A stretch of 64,000 nucleotides of DNA. Origin: Saprospiraceae bacterium (lineage in GTDB: Bacteria > Bacteroidota > Bacteroidia > Chitinophagales > Saprospiraceae). Shown piece by piece: positions 46,601-54,344 of the stretch. A program made the translations under genes and the position numbers. The notes under the pieces are model-generated. The model was not told where the DNA came from. It did not search any database and saw only the letters and a list, made by a program, of their open reading frames with translations. Every line of letters starts with the position of its first letter. The first letter of the stretch is position 1. Where the stretch lies: the NCBI GenBank assembly GCA_013214355.1, contig JABSSL010000078.1, positions 62,001 through 126,000 on the forward strand. The letters are read 5' to 3'.

Positions 46601-46955
46601 CTCTCGCAGAGGTCAGTACGTAGAACGCAACATGTCTCGTACGCCATTTGAAAACCTCTTCGACCTTAAGATTGCTCAGGATGTAAGCTTCAATGTGGGA
46701 GAGAAGAAGCACACTTTCCAAATTACCTTTGACATTTTCAACCTAGGTAACTTCCTGAACCCAAACTGGGGTAAGAGTTATTTCATTGGAGACAATGGTT
46801 ACTTCCGTCTACTACGTTTTGTTGACTTTGAGCCAGGTACCACCACTCCTCGTTTTGCTTTTGATGGTGTGAATGGTGATCCTTGGACATTGATCCAAAC
46901 CGGTACAAGAAGTGCACGTTGGTATAGCCAGATTGGTGTACGTTACTCATTCTAA
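43695..46955 (+). CDS. Oar-like TonB-dependent outer-membrane receptor
   Basis: The frame opens at 43638, but the ATG at 43695 starts a proper signal peptide (MQKFFLHFALVCIMLLG, ending SSVFGQ), so I use it. A carboxypeptidase regulatory-like domain (MNGKITDKDGAPLPLVTVQA) is followed by a plug (VVVTATSGDIFDG, AIFFDGAVNN, ISIVLAPYDVTYGGFAGA) and a long barrel ending ARWYSQIGVRYSF. The pattern matches Oar/TonB proteins, which are transporters or adhesins of undefined substrate and are often among the most abundant outer-membrane proteins. Codon choice (CGT, GGT, AAC, TTC strongly preferred) differs from its neighbours and points to high expression. It is transcribed alone and followed by a strong terminator hairpin. 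Confidence 0.94.
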   Translation: MQKFFLHFALVCIMLLGITSSVFGQGATTSTMNGKITDKDGAPLPLVTVQAIHEPTGTMYGTVANEDGKFYIPNMRAGGPYKVVATYVGFEDATQTGVFLTLGQTYKVNLAMSETDIVLEQVVVTATSGDIFDGNRTGAETYVSQEAINTLPTVDRNFLQDFARLDPRTAPSQKGNANGGGLSVAGMNNRYNAIFFDGAVNNDVFGLANSGTNGGQAGITPISPDAIEQISIVLAPYDVTYGGFAGASINAVTRSGTNNFEGSVYGFYKDENFAGKTAGQDLEVREKLAPFTSYTTGLRLGGPLVKNKLFFFANLEIQRDEEPKPFDPATYQGTADAAKLTQLTNYLNSEYGYDPGGYLNNATTRTTDRFLLKLDWNIDPKNSLSARYSYVKGVEEDVNRPNNTTLPFANAGVFFPSTTNSATIELKSTLSDNLFNKLVVGVTTVRDDRDILGDPFPRVQAQDGNATVIFGTDNFSYSNIVFQDVYTITDNLSISAGKHTFTVGTHNEFFKIQNLFTIFSTPLYFYDNQVDDNGNITQTGLDAFLAGAPAFSLFGHEQPLTPGDGGSVRFGDEADNLGPTFNAAQLAFYVQDDWEISDNFKLSLGLRADIPIFVDDPPLQNEAFNKETIPQLEAAGYDLKGAQASKAPSTSIMLAPRIGFNWDVNGDQQTQVRGGTGIFTSRVPWVWPGGMFIRNGLNSSFAPGFGPFRATPNEWRDRLNLNSPSGDVDLFAEDFKYPQFWRSSLAVDQKLPGNMILTVEGMYTDAINDLRVTNVNQVASTQRLQGADNRPIFTGDVIDDTYNYITLVDNTNQGYTANLSVQLQKPFANDWLGSIAYSFTRAVSLYDGTGFINSTNWRDNPSVQGRNSPILTRATFDAGSRLSAFVAKKFRWNEDIATTISLFYNGQSGQPFTYVYTNGDALTGEDSEDSRAMIYVPASQNEIVFADQSTAAAQWAALDAFISGDDYLSSRRGQYVERNMSRTPFENLFDLKIAQDVSFNVGEKKHTFQITFDIFNLGNFLNPNWGKSYFIGDNGYFRLLRFVDFEPGTTTPRFAFDGVNGDPWTLIQTGTRSARWYSQIGVRYSF

Positions 46956-46993
46956 GCGATAAAGATAGACCTCTGTTAATGGGGTAAAAGAGA

Positions 46994-47030
46994 GAAGCCT
47001 CCTCTACCGAATGATCGGTGAGGAGGCTTC
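46994..47030. terminator. Strong hairpin terminator behind the Oar-like receptor gene
   Basis: GAAGCCTCCTC (46994-47004) pairs with GAGGAGGCTTC (47020-47030), and inside it ACCGA (47006-47010) pairs with TCGGT (47015-47019). The stem is thus almost continuous with a four-base loop. It lies 39 bases behind the stop codon at 46955 and before the convergent gene ending at 47092. Confidence 0.8.
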
Positions 47031-47091
47031 TTCAGTTTAGTCGGAGTATACTTTTCAACAGTCGGGTCAGTTCTCTAGTTTCGGTGATATT

Positions 47092-48381
47092 CTATTCAAC
47101 GATGTTGAGTTGTTCAACCGCTTTTTCCAAAGAAAGCTTTCCTTGGCGATAAGCAGCAAGCGTCGCTTGCTTTGCCGTAATACTGAGTTGTTCAGGAATC
47201 AATTTACAATCGCGACAACCGCTAAACGCAACATTAAATACCAGCACCTCCCCTTCCTCTAGAGATTTAGCGATACTACCATATTCCACAACATTTTCTT
47301 TCAGCGTAGACAGGAACTCTGGATAGGATTTGTCTGCATTTTCGCGATCCTCATTTTCCTCCTCATCTTCGTCCTCTTCCGGATCTAGCAAAGTAAAAAA
47401 CCCTTGTCCTTCCCTGAACAGCTCCAGACGGCTGCCAAATCCGCGACTACCGCGGCAGCGAGTATTCATCCGCATATTGACTACCAAGCCTAGATCGGGA
47501 ATGTATTCTGACCTTGGTGTACTTCGGCTACTGATGCATTCACTCCCACTCAGGTCATCTTTGTACAAGCGAGAGAAAATGGAGTTGATCAATTTCATAT
47601 CCTTGCTCTCCGTTTCCACTTCTTCTCCCTCTGTATAGGCAATCTTATTTTCGAATTGTGTTTCGCTGAGGTTACCACGCTGTAGGGCTTCAATATCTGA
47701 CTTCAACACCATGGCGGTATAGACGCCACGCTCATCATCCCAATCTTTATCCCTTAGGCTACTCCATCCATCCCCTTGATTCCATCCGTCGATTACCACG
47801 GCTACATTATTGTTGCGCACATAGCGAATGAGCACTTTTTCATTGGACTTGATCCCCTTCATGAGATAGCCATAGTCCACAAAGAAGTCTCTACTCACTT
47901 TCTTGAAGAATTCAAAGTCATCGTATCCTTCTACTACTTCACTGCTGGCTTCTGCCTCTACATTTTGGTCATTACCGTCCCGGTCTCTATCTTGCTTACG
48001 GATCCGCTTACCATCGGAATCCAAGTAGATCGTATAAGGCAACCTTTCCTGCAGCTTGGCTATCCCCTTCAAATTGTAGCGATAATTGTAGGCTGTTGCA
48101 ATCTTGCTATTCCCTCCTATAGAAATACCTCTAAAGCTGCTTTCTCCGCCTATCGTAAACAAAGCACCAAAATCTTCGATGTAAGTACCTTCCACATTTC
48201 CAGAAGATCCGTTACTGTTTATGATGACTATATCATCTGCTACTTCGATTTCTTGTTGTAATAGAGAAGCTAAAATATTCTCCGCAATTTCAATTTCCTT
48301 CATCACTTTCGACTTGTCTCCTCCTTGCGCCGCAGCGACGAAAGGCAGTAGAACAAGACTGAGCATCCATATTTTCTTCAT
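47092..48381 (-). CDS. Unrecognised exported protein in a sigma/anti-sigma operon
   Basis: The 429-residue protein has a signal peptide (MKKIWMLSLVLLPFVAAAQ). It includes GNVEGTYIEDFGALFTIGG, an acidic stretch (DPEEDEDEEENEDRENAD near residue 330, not quoted in full), and a C-terminal part with AFSGCRDCKLIPEQLSI and ATLAAYRQGKLSLEKAVEQL. Cysteines at CRDC and CISSRS could be redox or metal ligands, but no known fold is recognised. The gene is 18 bases behind the anti-sigma gene and on the same strand as the sigma factor. Proteins of this type recur as the third gene of sigma-anti-sigma operons in this phylum. A target or modulator role in the signalling unit is an inference. Confidence 0.85.
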   Translation of the reverse strand: MKKIWMLSLVLLPFVAAAQGGDKSKVMKEIEIAENILASLLQQEIEVADDIVIINSNGSSGNVEGTYIEDFGALFTIGGESSFRGISIGGNSKIATAYNYRYNLKGIAKLQERLPYTIYLDSDGKRIRKQDRDRDGNDQNVEAEASSEVVEGYDDFEFFKKVSRDFFVDYGYLMKGIKSNEKVLIRYVRNNNVAVVIDGWNQGDGWSSLRDKDWDDERGVYTAMVLKSDIEALQRGNLSETQFENKIAYTEGEEVETESKDMKLINSIFSRLYKDDLSGSECISSRSTPRSEYIPDLGLVVNMRMNTRCRGSRGFGSRLELFREGQGFFTLLDPEEDEDEEENEDRENADKSYPEFLSTLKENVVEYGSIAKSLEEGEVLVFNVAFSGCRDCKLIPEQLSITAKQATLAAYRQGKLSLEKAVEQLNIVE

Positions 48382-48399
48382 GATTATTTGTTTTTCGAT

Positions 48400-49194
48400 C
48401 TAGTTTAAAAAATTACCATTCACGATATCATCTAGTACAGCAGCTGTTTCTGTATGATTTCTTTCGACATTTTTATAGAGATGTACAAACTCTGATTCAA
48501 TTGCTTTTAGGTCTAGAAGGCGCGTTTCTTCCCAATCGGTGTACAAGCCGCTAATCATGTCCTGTAGCTCTTGCTTTTGAGCCACTTGCATATTTTGTAT
48601 TAAGGCTGCGAATTGAGGCAACTGTTCCTCCTTGAATTGCGTTTGTAGGGCCGCAAAATCTGCCTGACGACGAGCCTGGAAGCGTTGCCATTGTTGTGCA
48701 ATAGCTAGTTGCTGCGCCTCACTATTGGCAGATAATTGGTTTTGCCAAAGCGAATCCATCGCCAGAAGCTTTTGATTAAATGCTAGTTCTTTTTCCATTA
48801 AGGCAGCTTTGAAGTCCGCCGCTTGCTGCGCGATAGCTTCGGTAGCTAATGCTGGATCCTCTACTGTTCGCTCTTTTCCAAAGGCAATCACAAAACTTCC
48901 TTCGGAAAACTCCATTCTTGCATTCGTTAGGCCTAGTAAGAGGAGGAATGAGGCGGCTACCCCAAGTCTGACCCCCCATTTTCGCCAGTTGAAGTTGGAT
49001 ACGCCACCTAGACTAAGCACGGTGGCTTCTGGTTGCACATCGGGAAGCTCCTGCAAGAAAAACTGGGTCTCTTCCAACTCACCAAGTTCTGCACGTAGTT
49101 CTGGATCTTTCTCAATTTCTTTTTCAAAAGCTATTTTTTCTTCGGCCTCCATTTCTCCATAGAGATAGGCCATTAGCCGTTCTTCTCTATTCAT
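48400..49194 (-). CDS. Membrane-bound anti-sigma factor-like protein
   Basis: The 264-residue protein begins with a short helical domain (RLMAYLYGEMEAEEKIAFEK) typical of anti-sigma factors lacking the zinc-binding cysteines. A single membrane segment follows (about residues 74-91, GVRLGVAASFLLLLGLTN), then a long periplasmic coiled-coil region rich in Gln, Ala, Glu and Leu (about residues 115-235). Its start overlaps the sigma factor gene by eight bases, so the two are translationally coupled. It would hold the sigma factor at the inner membrane until a periplasmic signal arrives. The periplasmic Gln-rich coil is a candidate sensor. Confidence 0.88.
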   Translation of the reverse strand: MNREERLMAYLYGEMEAEEKIAFEKEIEKDPELRAELGELEETQFFLQELPDVQPEATVLSLGGVSNFNWRKWGVRLGVAASFLLLLGLTNARMEFSEGSFVIAFGKERTVEDPALATEAIAQQAADFKAALMEKELAFNQKLLAMDSLWQNQLSANSEAQQLAIAQQWQRFQARRQADFAALQTQFKEEQLPQFAALIQNMQVAQKQELQDMISGLYTDWEETRLLDLKAIESEFVHLYKNVERNHTETAAVLDDIVNGNFLN

Positions 49195-49756
49195 ATCTTA
49201 TCGCTTTGGTTTGAGGTTGGGTTAAAAAAAATTTTCGCATGGCTTTATACGCATAGTACAAGCGTGACTTTGCTGTATTTTCGGAGATATTCAGTATTTC
49301 AGCAATTTCTCGAAACTTCAGCTCTTCATATTCCTTCATGATCACTACAGTACGTTGCTCCTCTGGAAGACGCGCTAAGGCATCTAAAACTTGTTTTGAA
49401 CGTTCCTTTCGCAGGTACATGTAATCTGCAGCGGGGGCCGTATCTCGTTTACTTCGATAAGTCAAGCGCTCAACCGCTTTCTGGTTGATCTTGCGACGGC
49501 GCGTTTCGTTATGGCAAAGATTAACGACCGTACGATACAGCCAGGATTTGAAACTGGCAGGATCTTTCAGCTGACTCAGCTTCTGTTGCATCAACAGGAA
49601 AGCCTGTTGACTAATCTCCGCTGCCATCTCCTTATCGCCAAAGTAGCGATAGCCCCAATTGTACACTCTGGGATACCAGACCGAGAAAAGCTTGTTCATC
49701 GCTCTGGTGTCGCCAGCTTGGGCCTTAATAATGAGTGTGTGTGAGTCTTTTTTCAA
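49187..49756 (-). CDS. ECF-type RNA polymerase sigma factor
   Basis: The 189-residue protein has both sigma-70 regions. Region 2 is seen in AMNKLFSVWYPRVYNWGYRY, ISQQAFLLMQQKL and SFKSWLYRTVVNL. Region 4 is seen in LARLPEEQRTVVIMKEYEEL, FREIAEILNISENTAKSRLY. Length and lack of regions 1 and 3 place it in the extracytoplasmic-function group. It directs transcription of genes answering an envelope signal. It heads the operon with its anti-sigma factor (eight-base overlap) and a third exported protein. Confidence 0.95.
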   Translation of the reverse strand: MKKDSHTLIIKAQAGDTRAMNKLFSVWYPRVYNWGYRYFGDKEMAAEISQQAFLLMQQKLSQLKDPASFKSWLYRTVVNLCHNETRRRKINQKAVERLTYRSKRDTAPAADYMYLRKERSKQVLDALARLPEEQRTVVIMKEYEELKFREIAEILNISENTAKSRLYYAYKAMRKFFLTQPQTKAIRYE

Positions 49757-49824
49757 AATTCCCTTTTTGCGGGTGAAATCCTTGGTGTCAATCTGCAGGA
49801 ATGCTTTCCTTTGATAGGGTTAAG

Positions 49825-49857
49825 CCCTCCTTGCGATAATTTTCAACATAAGGAGGG
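49825..49857 (-). terminator. Hairpin between the M23 peptidase and sigma factor genes
   Basis: CCCTCCTT (49825-49832) and AAGGAGGG (49850-49857) form a perfect 8-bp stem with a 17-base loop, 48 bases behind the stop codon at 49905. The following T run is weak, so termination is possible. Because the site is also upstream of the sigma gene, a regulatory role is the alternative. Confidence 0.4.
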
Positions 49858-49904
49858 ACAGGTAGGCCGGAAAGTTTTAAGGGAGGGGATTTTTTTTACT
49901 TTTT

Positions 49905-50744
49905 TTATCGTCGCCGCCGATATCGTCGTCCTTCTTTCAATTGTTGGTAGCTGTATTCTTGAAATCGGAAAGGGATTGAAACTGGGCCTTCTAAGGTTGG
50001 CTTTCTAACTACAAAGTGCAGATGTGGCCGAGTGGAATAGCCTGTGTTTCCAGCGAATCCCAGTACATCACCCAGTGCTACCTCTTGCCCTTCTTCCACT
50101 AGAGCTCCTTCATACTGCAAATGCACATAATAGGCTAAGGTACCATCCTCATGAAGCACGACCACATGATTGTCTTTTCCTTTATACTTTGCCGATGGCC
50201 CTCCTTCTTTGGAATCTTCCTTAACCTTTACCACTCTACCAGCTCTGGCAGCGCATACCTCGTCGCCGATGGGCATGGCAAAGTCAAGGGCAAACATAGA
50301 ATTAGGTTTGTTGTGCGTGAAGCTTCCTTTGAACCCCTGAATTAACTTGTAGGACTTCTTGCGCTGAAAGGGTAATCCATATTGAAAACCACCATCGGGC
50401 TTAACCGTAAGCGGATCCCCATGTTGTAATTGGACTTTCCCGAAACTCCCCTGTAGCAGCTCGGCTGTATCAGATGGCTGCAGTACCGGCACCACTAAGA
50501 ACTTAGCTCGTTCCCCCTTTGCTGGTAGAACAAAATCTGAATACATGCGTGAATCAGCGGGTGTTCGGTCATTGACATTCACCGTTATATAGAGTGGCAT
50601 GTAGGAATAATTCACGAGGTAGAAGACTAGGCTATCAGCTTCTAATTCATGTTCCACTTCCACCTTTTGTCCCAGCAGAAAGGAATTAGGCATCATACCA
50701 GACAGACAAAGGAGGAGTAAAAGAAGATTTTGCGTGTTTCTCAT
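49905..50744 (-). CDS. Exported M23-family metallopeptidase (LytM-like)
   Basis: The frame opens at 50777, but I choose the ATG at 50744 because it starts the signal peptide (MRNTQNLLLLLLCLSGMM, ending FLLGQ). Numbered from 50777, the zinc and catalytic residues of an M23 domain are visible. These are His155 (GSFTHNKPN), Asp165 (FALDFAMP), His219 (YYVHLQ) and His252/His254 (PHLHF). The N-terminal ~110 residues are an uncharacterised beta domain. Such enzymes cut peptidoglycan cross-links or other glycine-rich peptides in the periplasm. The longer H-to-D spacing than in LytM is common among Bacteroidota relatives. A short basic tail (RRYRRRR) ends the protein. Confidence 0.92.
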   Translation of the reverse strand: MRNTQNLLLLLLCLSGMMPNSFLLGQKVEVEHELEADSLVFYLVNYSYMPLYITVNVNDRTPADSRMYSDFVLPAKGERAKFLVVPVLQPSDTAELLQGSFGKVQLQHGDPLTVKPDGGFQYGLPFQRKKSYKLIQGFKGSFTHNKPNSMFALDFAMPIGDEVCAARAGRVVKVKEDSKEGGPSAKYKGKDNHVVVLHEDGTLAYYVHLQYEGALVEEGQEVALGDVLGFAGNTGYSTRPHLHFVVRKPTLEGPVSIPFRFQEYSYQQLKEGRRYRRRR

Positions 50745-50951
50745 AGGCACTATGCTATCCTTTTGTATCAGTAACATAAAAAGAATCGTGCGTCCATGGT
50801 TCTATATCTAACAACTAAATGCAGACATTTGGTACAAACAAGACCTTCAGAATTGAGAAAAAGTGGAGTGTCTTAAGGGATTTTCACCCGTAAATACAGA
50901 AAAGCACAAGGCCATAAGCGTCAACTCTTGGTTTTCATCAACAAAAAAAGA

Positions 50952-50972
50952 GGCATTGCAAAAAGCAATGCC
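50952..50972 (-). terminator. Rho-independent terminator of the beta-barrel receptor gene
   Basis: On the minus strand GGCATTGC-ttttt-GCAATGCC is followed directly by TCTTTTTTTG, the classic stem and T-run pattern. It lies 97 bases behind the stop codon at 51069. The arms are 50952-50959 and 50965-50972 in plus coordinates. Confidence 0.85.
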
Positions 50973-51068
50973 CCTGTTTCTAAATGGACTACAAATAGGA
51001 TAGGTTAAATAGTTTTCTTATATCGCGACTGTCAGGCAATAACTGCCGGTACAGGGATAAGCGTTGAT

Positions 51069-53546
51069 TTAGAATTCACCACCACCGCCGAAGTTTCCTC
51101 CTCCTCGACCACCTCTAGATTTCTTCTTCTTCTGATTCAAACGATAGTTAAAGGCCAAGGTGATTTGACGGCGTCTCCAGCGATATGAACCATCAGAAAA
51201 GAAGTCATCGCCGAAAGTTGTATAGCGCCACAGCTGTGTATTGAATAGATCATTAACACTTAAGGATACTGTAGCCTTATCTTTTAAGATATCCTGACTG
51301 AAGGCCAGATCTACCCCCAAAAGAGATTTGCTGGTACCTTGTGTCGTGGTTTGTGGTGCTCTATAGTTAGCTCTTAGTTGGAAATCCAACTTTTTATTTA
51401 CATCGATCATAGAAGTCAACCGACCAAACCAACTTAAGTTATCCGCTGAAAAATTCTCTCCCACATTGGTTCCGTTGGTAATGGACCGGAAAAAATTTAG
51501 ATCCCCATTGATACGCCACCACTTAAAGGGCGTAATAGAATAGGTAACCTCTAAACCATAGGCATCTTCAGTAGCCAAGTTTTCTGGTGTGGTAAGGGTA
51601 TTACCTACCTCGTCGATTCGACGGATTCTTTGAATCACACCAGTCGAGTGGCGATAATAAACGGAAGAACTCAGGGAAGCATTGGACCAATACTTGATAT
51701 GGCCAATCTCTACACTGTGCGTAAACTCTGGATCCAAATTCGGGTTTCCTCCACGGAAATTCCGTGGGTTGCTATAAGAGAAAAATGGATTCAAAGACCA
51801 AAATCGTGGTCGATTGATACGTCGACTATAACTCACCTGTACAGAATTATCCTCCTCTAAATCATAAGTAAGGTGAGCAGTCGGGAAGAAGTTCATGTAA
51901 TCCCGATGATTGATTTCATTCGTATTTACCAGCTCCGTTCTCACATCAGAGTATTCTGCTCGCAAGCCGAATAGGAAAGAGAAACGATCTATCTTATTCC
52001 CTGCTGACACGTATAGGCCATGAATGTTTTCATCGTAGATGAAGTCATTACTGAAATTGTCCAATCTCCCCCAGGCGCCATCTGCCAATTCTTCAACTAG
52101 ATAATCGTTGTTGATATGGCGTAAGGAACCTCGGTATCCAGTCTCAAATTTCCCTTCCTTACCCCAGGGATATACATAATCCAATTGGATCAAGTATTGC
52201 TTAACAGCCTCATCATTATTAGAGCGCTGTAGGAGGTCCTCCTGCCCGCTAGCAGACTGATCACTGGTGAAATATTCTTCGCGAAAATCAGAACCTTCTA
52301 TTTCGCTGTTTTCCTCATACTGAAAATCAATAGTTAGTTGTTCGCCTTTTTTCTTAGTGGTTCTCTTATAGTTTAAGGAATACTGTAAGTCTATTTCATC
52401 CTCACTCTCGTCATCCGTTCTCCGGGTGACTCTGGTAGGATTATCTATATTAAAAAGGAAGTCCTCATAAGTTAGGGTCGAAAAATTGTTATCGTCACTA
52501 CTTCTCAATGAAAAAGAGCCCGTCAAGATATCTTTCGGCGAGAAGTAATAATCTAAGCCAAAACGGTAGGTAGTCGAAAGGCCTCCTCTCCTGCGGTCTC
52601 CGGTCTCCACCAAAATGAAGGTTGTATCATTGCGATAAAACTCCTGATACAAGCTCCGATCACCAGGGCTTTGTCTAAAACGGGTACCCACGTTGGCAAA
52701 TAAATTCACTTTCTCCTGTCGATAATTGAGGTTGACAGCGGCGCCGTGATTGTGTGGGTTTCCGGTATTCACATCAAAGGAGCCATTGAGGCCTCCCTTA
52801 GTTTCTTTGCGCAATACAATGTTGATGATCCCCGTCATTCCTTCCGCATCATAACGGGCTGAAGGGTTGGTAATCACCTCGATTTTTTCAATCAGATTGG
52901 CCGGTAATTGCCGCAAGCCATTCGCATCCCCATTACCAATCAAACCTGAAGGTTTACCATTGATTAGAATCCTGACATTATCTCTACCCCGCAAACTCAC
53001 ATTTCCCTCAATATCCACACTTACAGATGGCACGTTATCCAATAGCTCAGTTACAGAATTCCCACGATTAGCCAAGTCCTTTCCAACGTTGAATACTCTT
53101 TTGTCGAGAGACATCTGCATGGTACTCTTCTCCGCTCGAACTTCTACCTCAGCTAGGGTTGTGGCGTCAGATTTTAGTTCAATCAAACCCAAATCTAGTT
53201 TGCGTTGACCTTCCTTCAATTCAATATTATCGACTACTGTAGCTTTGAAGGAAATGAATTCCACTTTAGCGAAATACAATCCAGGCAGCGCATCGAGAGA
53301 GAATTCTCCCTTTTCATTCGTCACACCTCCTGTAAGTAGAGCACTATCCTTTTTGGCAAATAGAGAAACCGTAGCAAAATCTAGCGCTTCTCCAGCATCT
53401 GCACTTACCACTCTACCAATGATCTTAGTACGTTGGTCATTGGGGTCAACTTCCGTACTGGGTGCACCACCGATTTGCCCTAATAAGAAGGCGGGTGCGA
53501 AAACAGATACTAGGAAGAAACTAAATAGGTTACTAAACTTTTTCAT
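51069..53546 (-). CDS. TonB-dependent receptor of the outer-membrane beta-barrel family
   Basis: The 825-residue protein has a signal peptide, a carboxypeptidase regulatory-like domain (KIIGRVVSADAGEALDFATV), and a plug. The plug carries VTELLDNVPSVSVDIEGNVS, LRGRDNVRILINGKPSG and IEKIEVITNPSARYDAEGMT, then GIINIVLRKE. The barrel follows, with SYSRRINRPRFWSLNPFFSY typical of this outer-membrane beta-barrel receptor subfamily. The C-terminus ends in a basic, glycine-rich tail (QKKKKSRGGRGGG followed by FGGGGEF) beyond the last strand; related receptors have similar tails. The substrate is unknown, and the subfamily is not linked to SusD partners. A -7 element (TACTTTTG) lies upstream and a canonical terminator downstream. 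Confidence 0.93.
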   Translation of the reverse strand: MKKFSNLFSFFLVSVFAPAFLLGQIGGAPSTEVDPNDQRTKIIGRVVSADAGEALDFATVSLFAKKDSALLTGGVTNEKGEFSLDALPGLYFAKVEFISFKATVVDNIELKEGQRKLDLGLIELKSDATTLAEVEVRAEKSTMQMSLDKRVFNVGKDLANRGNSVTELLDNVPSVSVDIEGNVSLRGRDNVRILINGKPSGLIGNGDANGLRQLPANLIEKIEVITNPSARYDAEGMTGIINIVLRKETKGGLNGSFDVNTGNPHNHGAAVNLNYRQEKVNLFANVGTRFRQSPGDRSLYQEFYRNDTTFILVETGDRRRGGLSTTYRFGLDYYFSPKDILTGSFSLRSSDDNNFSTLTYEDFLFNIDNPTRVTRRTDDESEDEIDLQYSLNYKRTTKKKGEQLTIDFQYEENSEIEGSDFREEYFTSDQSASGQEDLLQRSNNDEAVKQYLIQLDYVYPWGKEGKFETGYRGSLRHINNDYLVEELADGAWGRLDNFSNDFIYDENIHGLYVSAGNKIDRFSFLFGLRAEYSDVRTELVNTNEINHRDYMNFFPTAHLTYDLEEDNSVQVSYSRRINRPRFWSLNPFFSYSNPRNFRGGNPNLDPEFTHSVEIGHIKYWSNASLSSSVYYRHSTGVIQRIRRIDEVGNTLTTPENLATEDAYGLEVTYSITPFKWWRINGDLNFFRSITNGTNVGENFSADNLSWFGRLTSMIDVNKKLDFQLRANYRAPQTTTQGTSKSLLGVDLAFSQDILKDKATVSLSVNDLFNTQLWRYTTFGDDFFSDGSYRWRRRQITLAFNYRLNQKKKKSRGGRGGGNFGGGGEF

Positions 53547-54044
53547 TATAGATCTTTAAGACCTTTTGCATCAGGGTTCGGAAAGCGTCCAAAACAGTAC
53601 ACTCGGGTCATTTCTTTATTACAGCAACAAAAGTATTTCTCGATCTTGTCTAGAATTTGATTAAAATTTGAAGGAAATCTGATTTAACTGAAAATGTATA
53701 TTTTTAACAGGATCATAACTTTTCTTTAATTTCTGTGAACACTTTTTGGGGACCAAAATCCACCACTCCTGACCTAGTACTTCAATCGTATTGCTCCAGC
53801 AGAAGAAAGCACTCAAATAAGCCGGAAGTTGATTATTTCATAAAATTAAATTCCGATAAACCCTTAAATTCCCTCGTTTTATTAGATTTGCGTTTCCCTT
53901 TGCAGGGAGAGAAAATTTCTCTAGTAGTCAAAGTGTACTACTTTTTTCCAGCCCAGGGCAAATGCCTGATCCAAAAGGAATCAACTTTTTGCTAGCAAGC
54001 ATGATCTCGCAAGCCCGACTAGGCTCTAACCAAACCAAAGACCT
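53547..54044. other. Divergent intergenic region (498 bases)
   Basis: The stretch is A/T-rich and separates the receptor gene (minus) from the decarboxylase operon (plus). A plus-strand frame at 53735-53995 has no family features and is not called. A promoter element for the receptor is listed separately. TTGCTAGCAA (a 10-bp palindrome near 53988) lies about 50 bases before the decarboxylase operon. Confidence 0.55.
53628..53635 (-). promoter_or_regulatory. Possible -7 promoter element of the beta-barrel receptor gene
   Basis: On the minus strand TACTTTTG matches TAnnTTTG, 82 bases upstream of the start codon at 53546. The upstream -33 position reads TTCT rather than TTTG, so the match is partial. 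The same octamer occurs upstream of the adenosine deaminase gene. Confidence 0.4.
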
Positions 54045-54323
54045 ATGACCACTGATATGCAGTTGGCACTGGAGCTTCTCTTGTTGGGGATGTTCACCGT
54101 TTTCCTTATCCTCAGCTTAGTCGTGCTGTCCGCCCGCCTACTCATTCTTGCCGTCAATAGATGGTCAGCATCCAGCCTTCGTTCCAGATCTAGTGAAGAA
54201 AGAATCATTACCTCTTCTGTGGATACCATCCCAAAAGAGGTGATCGCCGTGTTAACCGCCAGCGTTGAGGTAGCTACGCAAGGTCAAGGACGCATCGTAT
54301 CAATTGAACGCCAGATCCCATAA
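54045..54323 (+). CDS. oadG: Sodium-pump decarboxylase gamma subunit (OadG-like)
   Basis: The 92-residue protein has one membrane segment (about residues 9-35, LLLLGMFTVFLILSLVVLSARLL in part) with the family's G-M-x-x-V-F pattern, then a short cytosolic tail. The gamma subunit anchors the alpha subunit to the beta subunit and helps assemble the complex. It lies 21 bases before the alpha gene. Identification rests on size, topology and gene order, as this subunit is poorly conserved. Confidence 0.85.
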   Translation: MTTDMQLALELLLLGMFTVFLILSLVVLSARLLILAVNRWSASSLRSRSSEERIITSSVDTIPKEVIAVLTASVEVATQGQGRIVSIERQIP

Positions 54324-54344
54324 TATCATCAGACCAACCCAACC

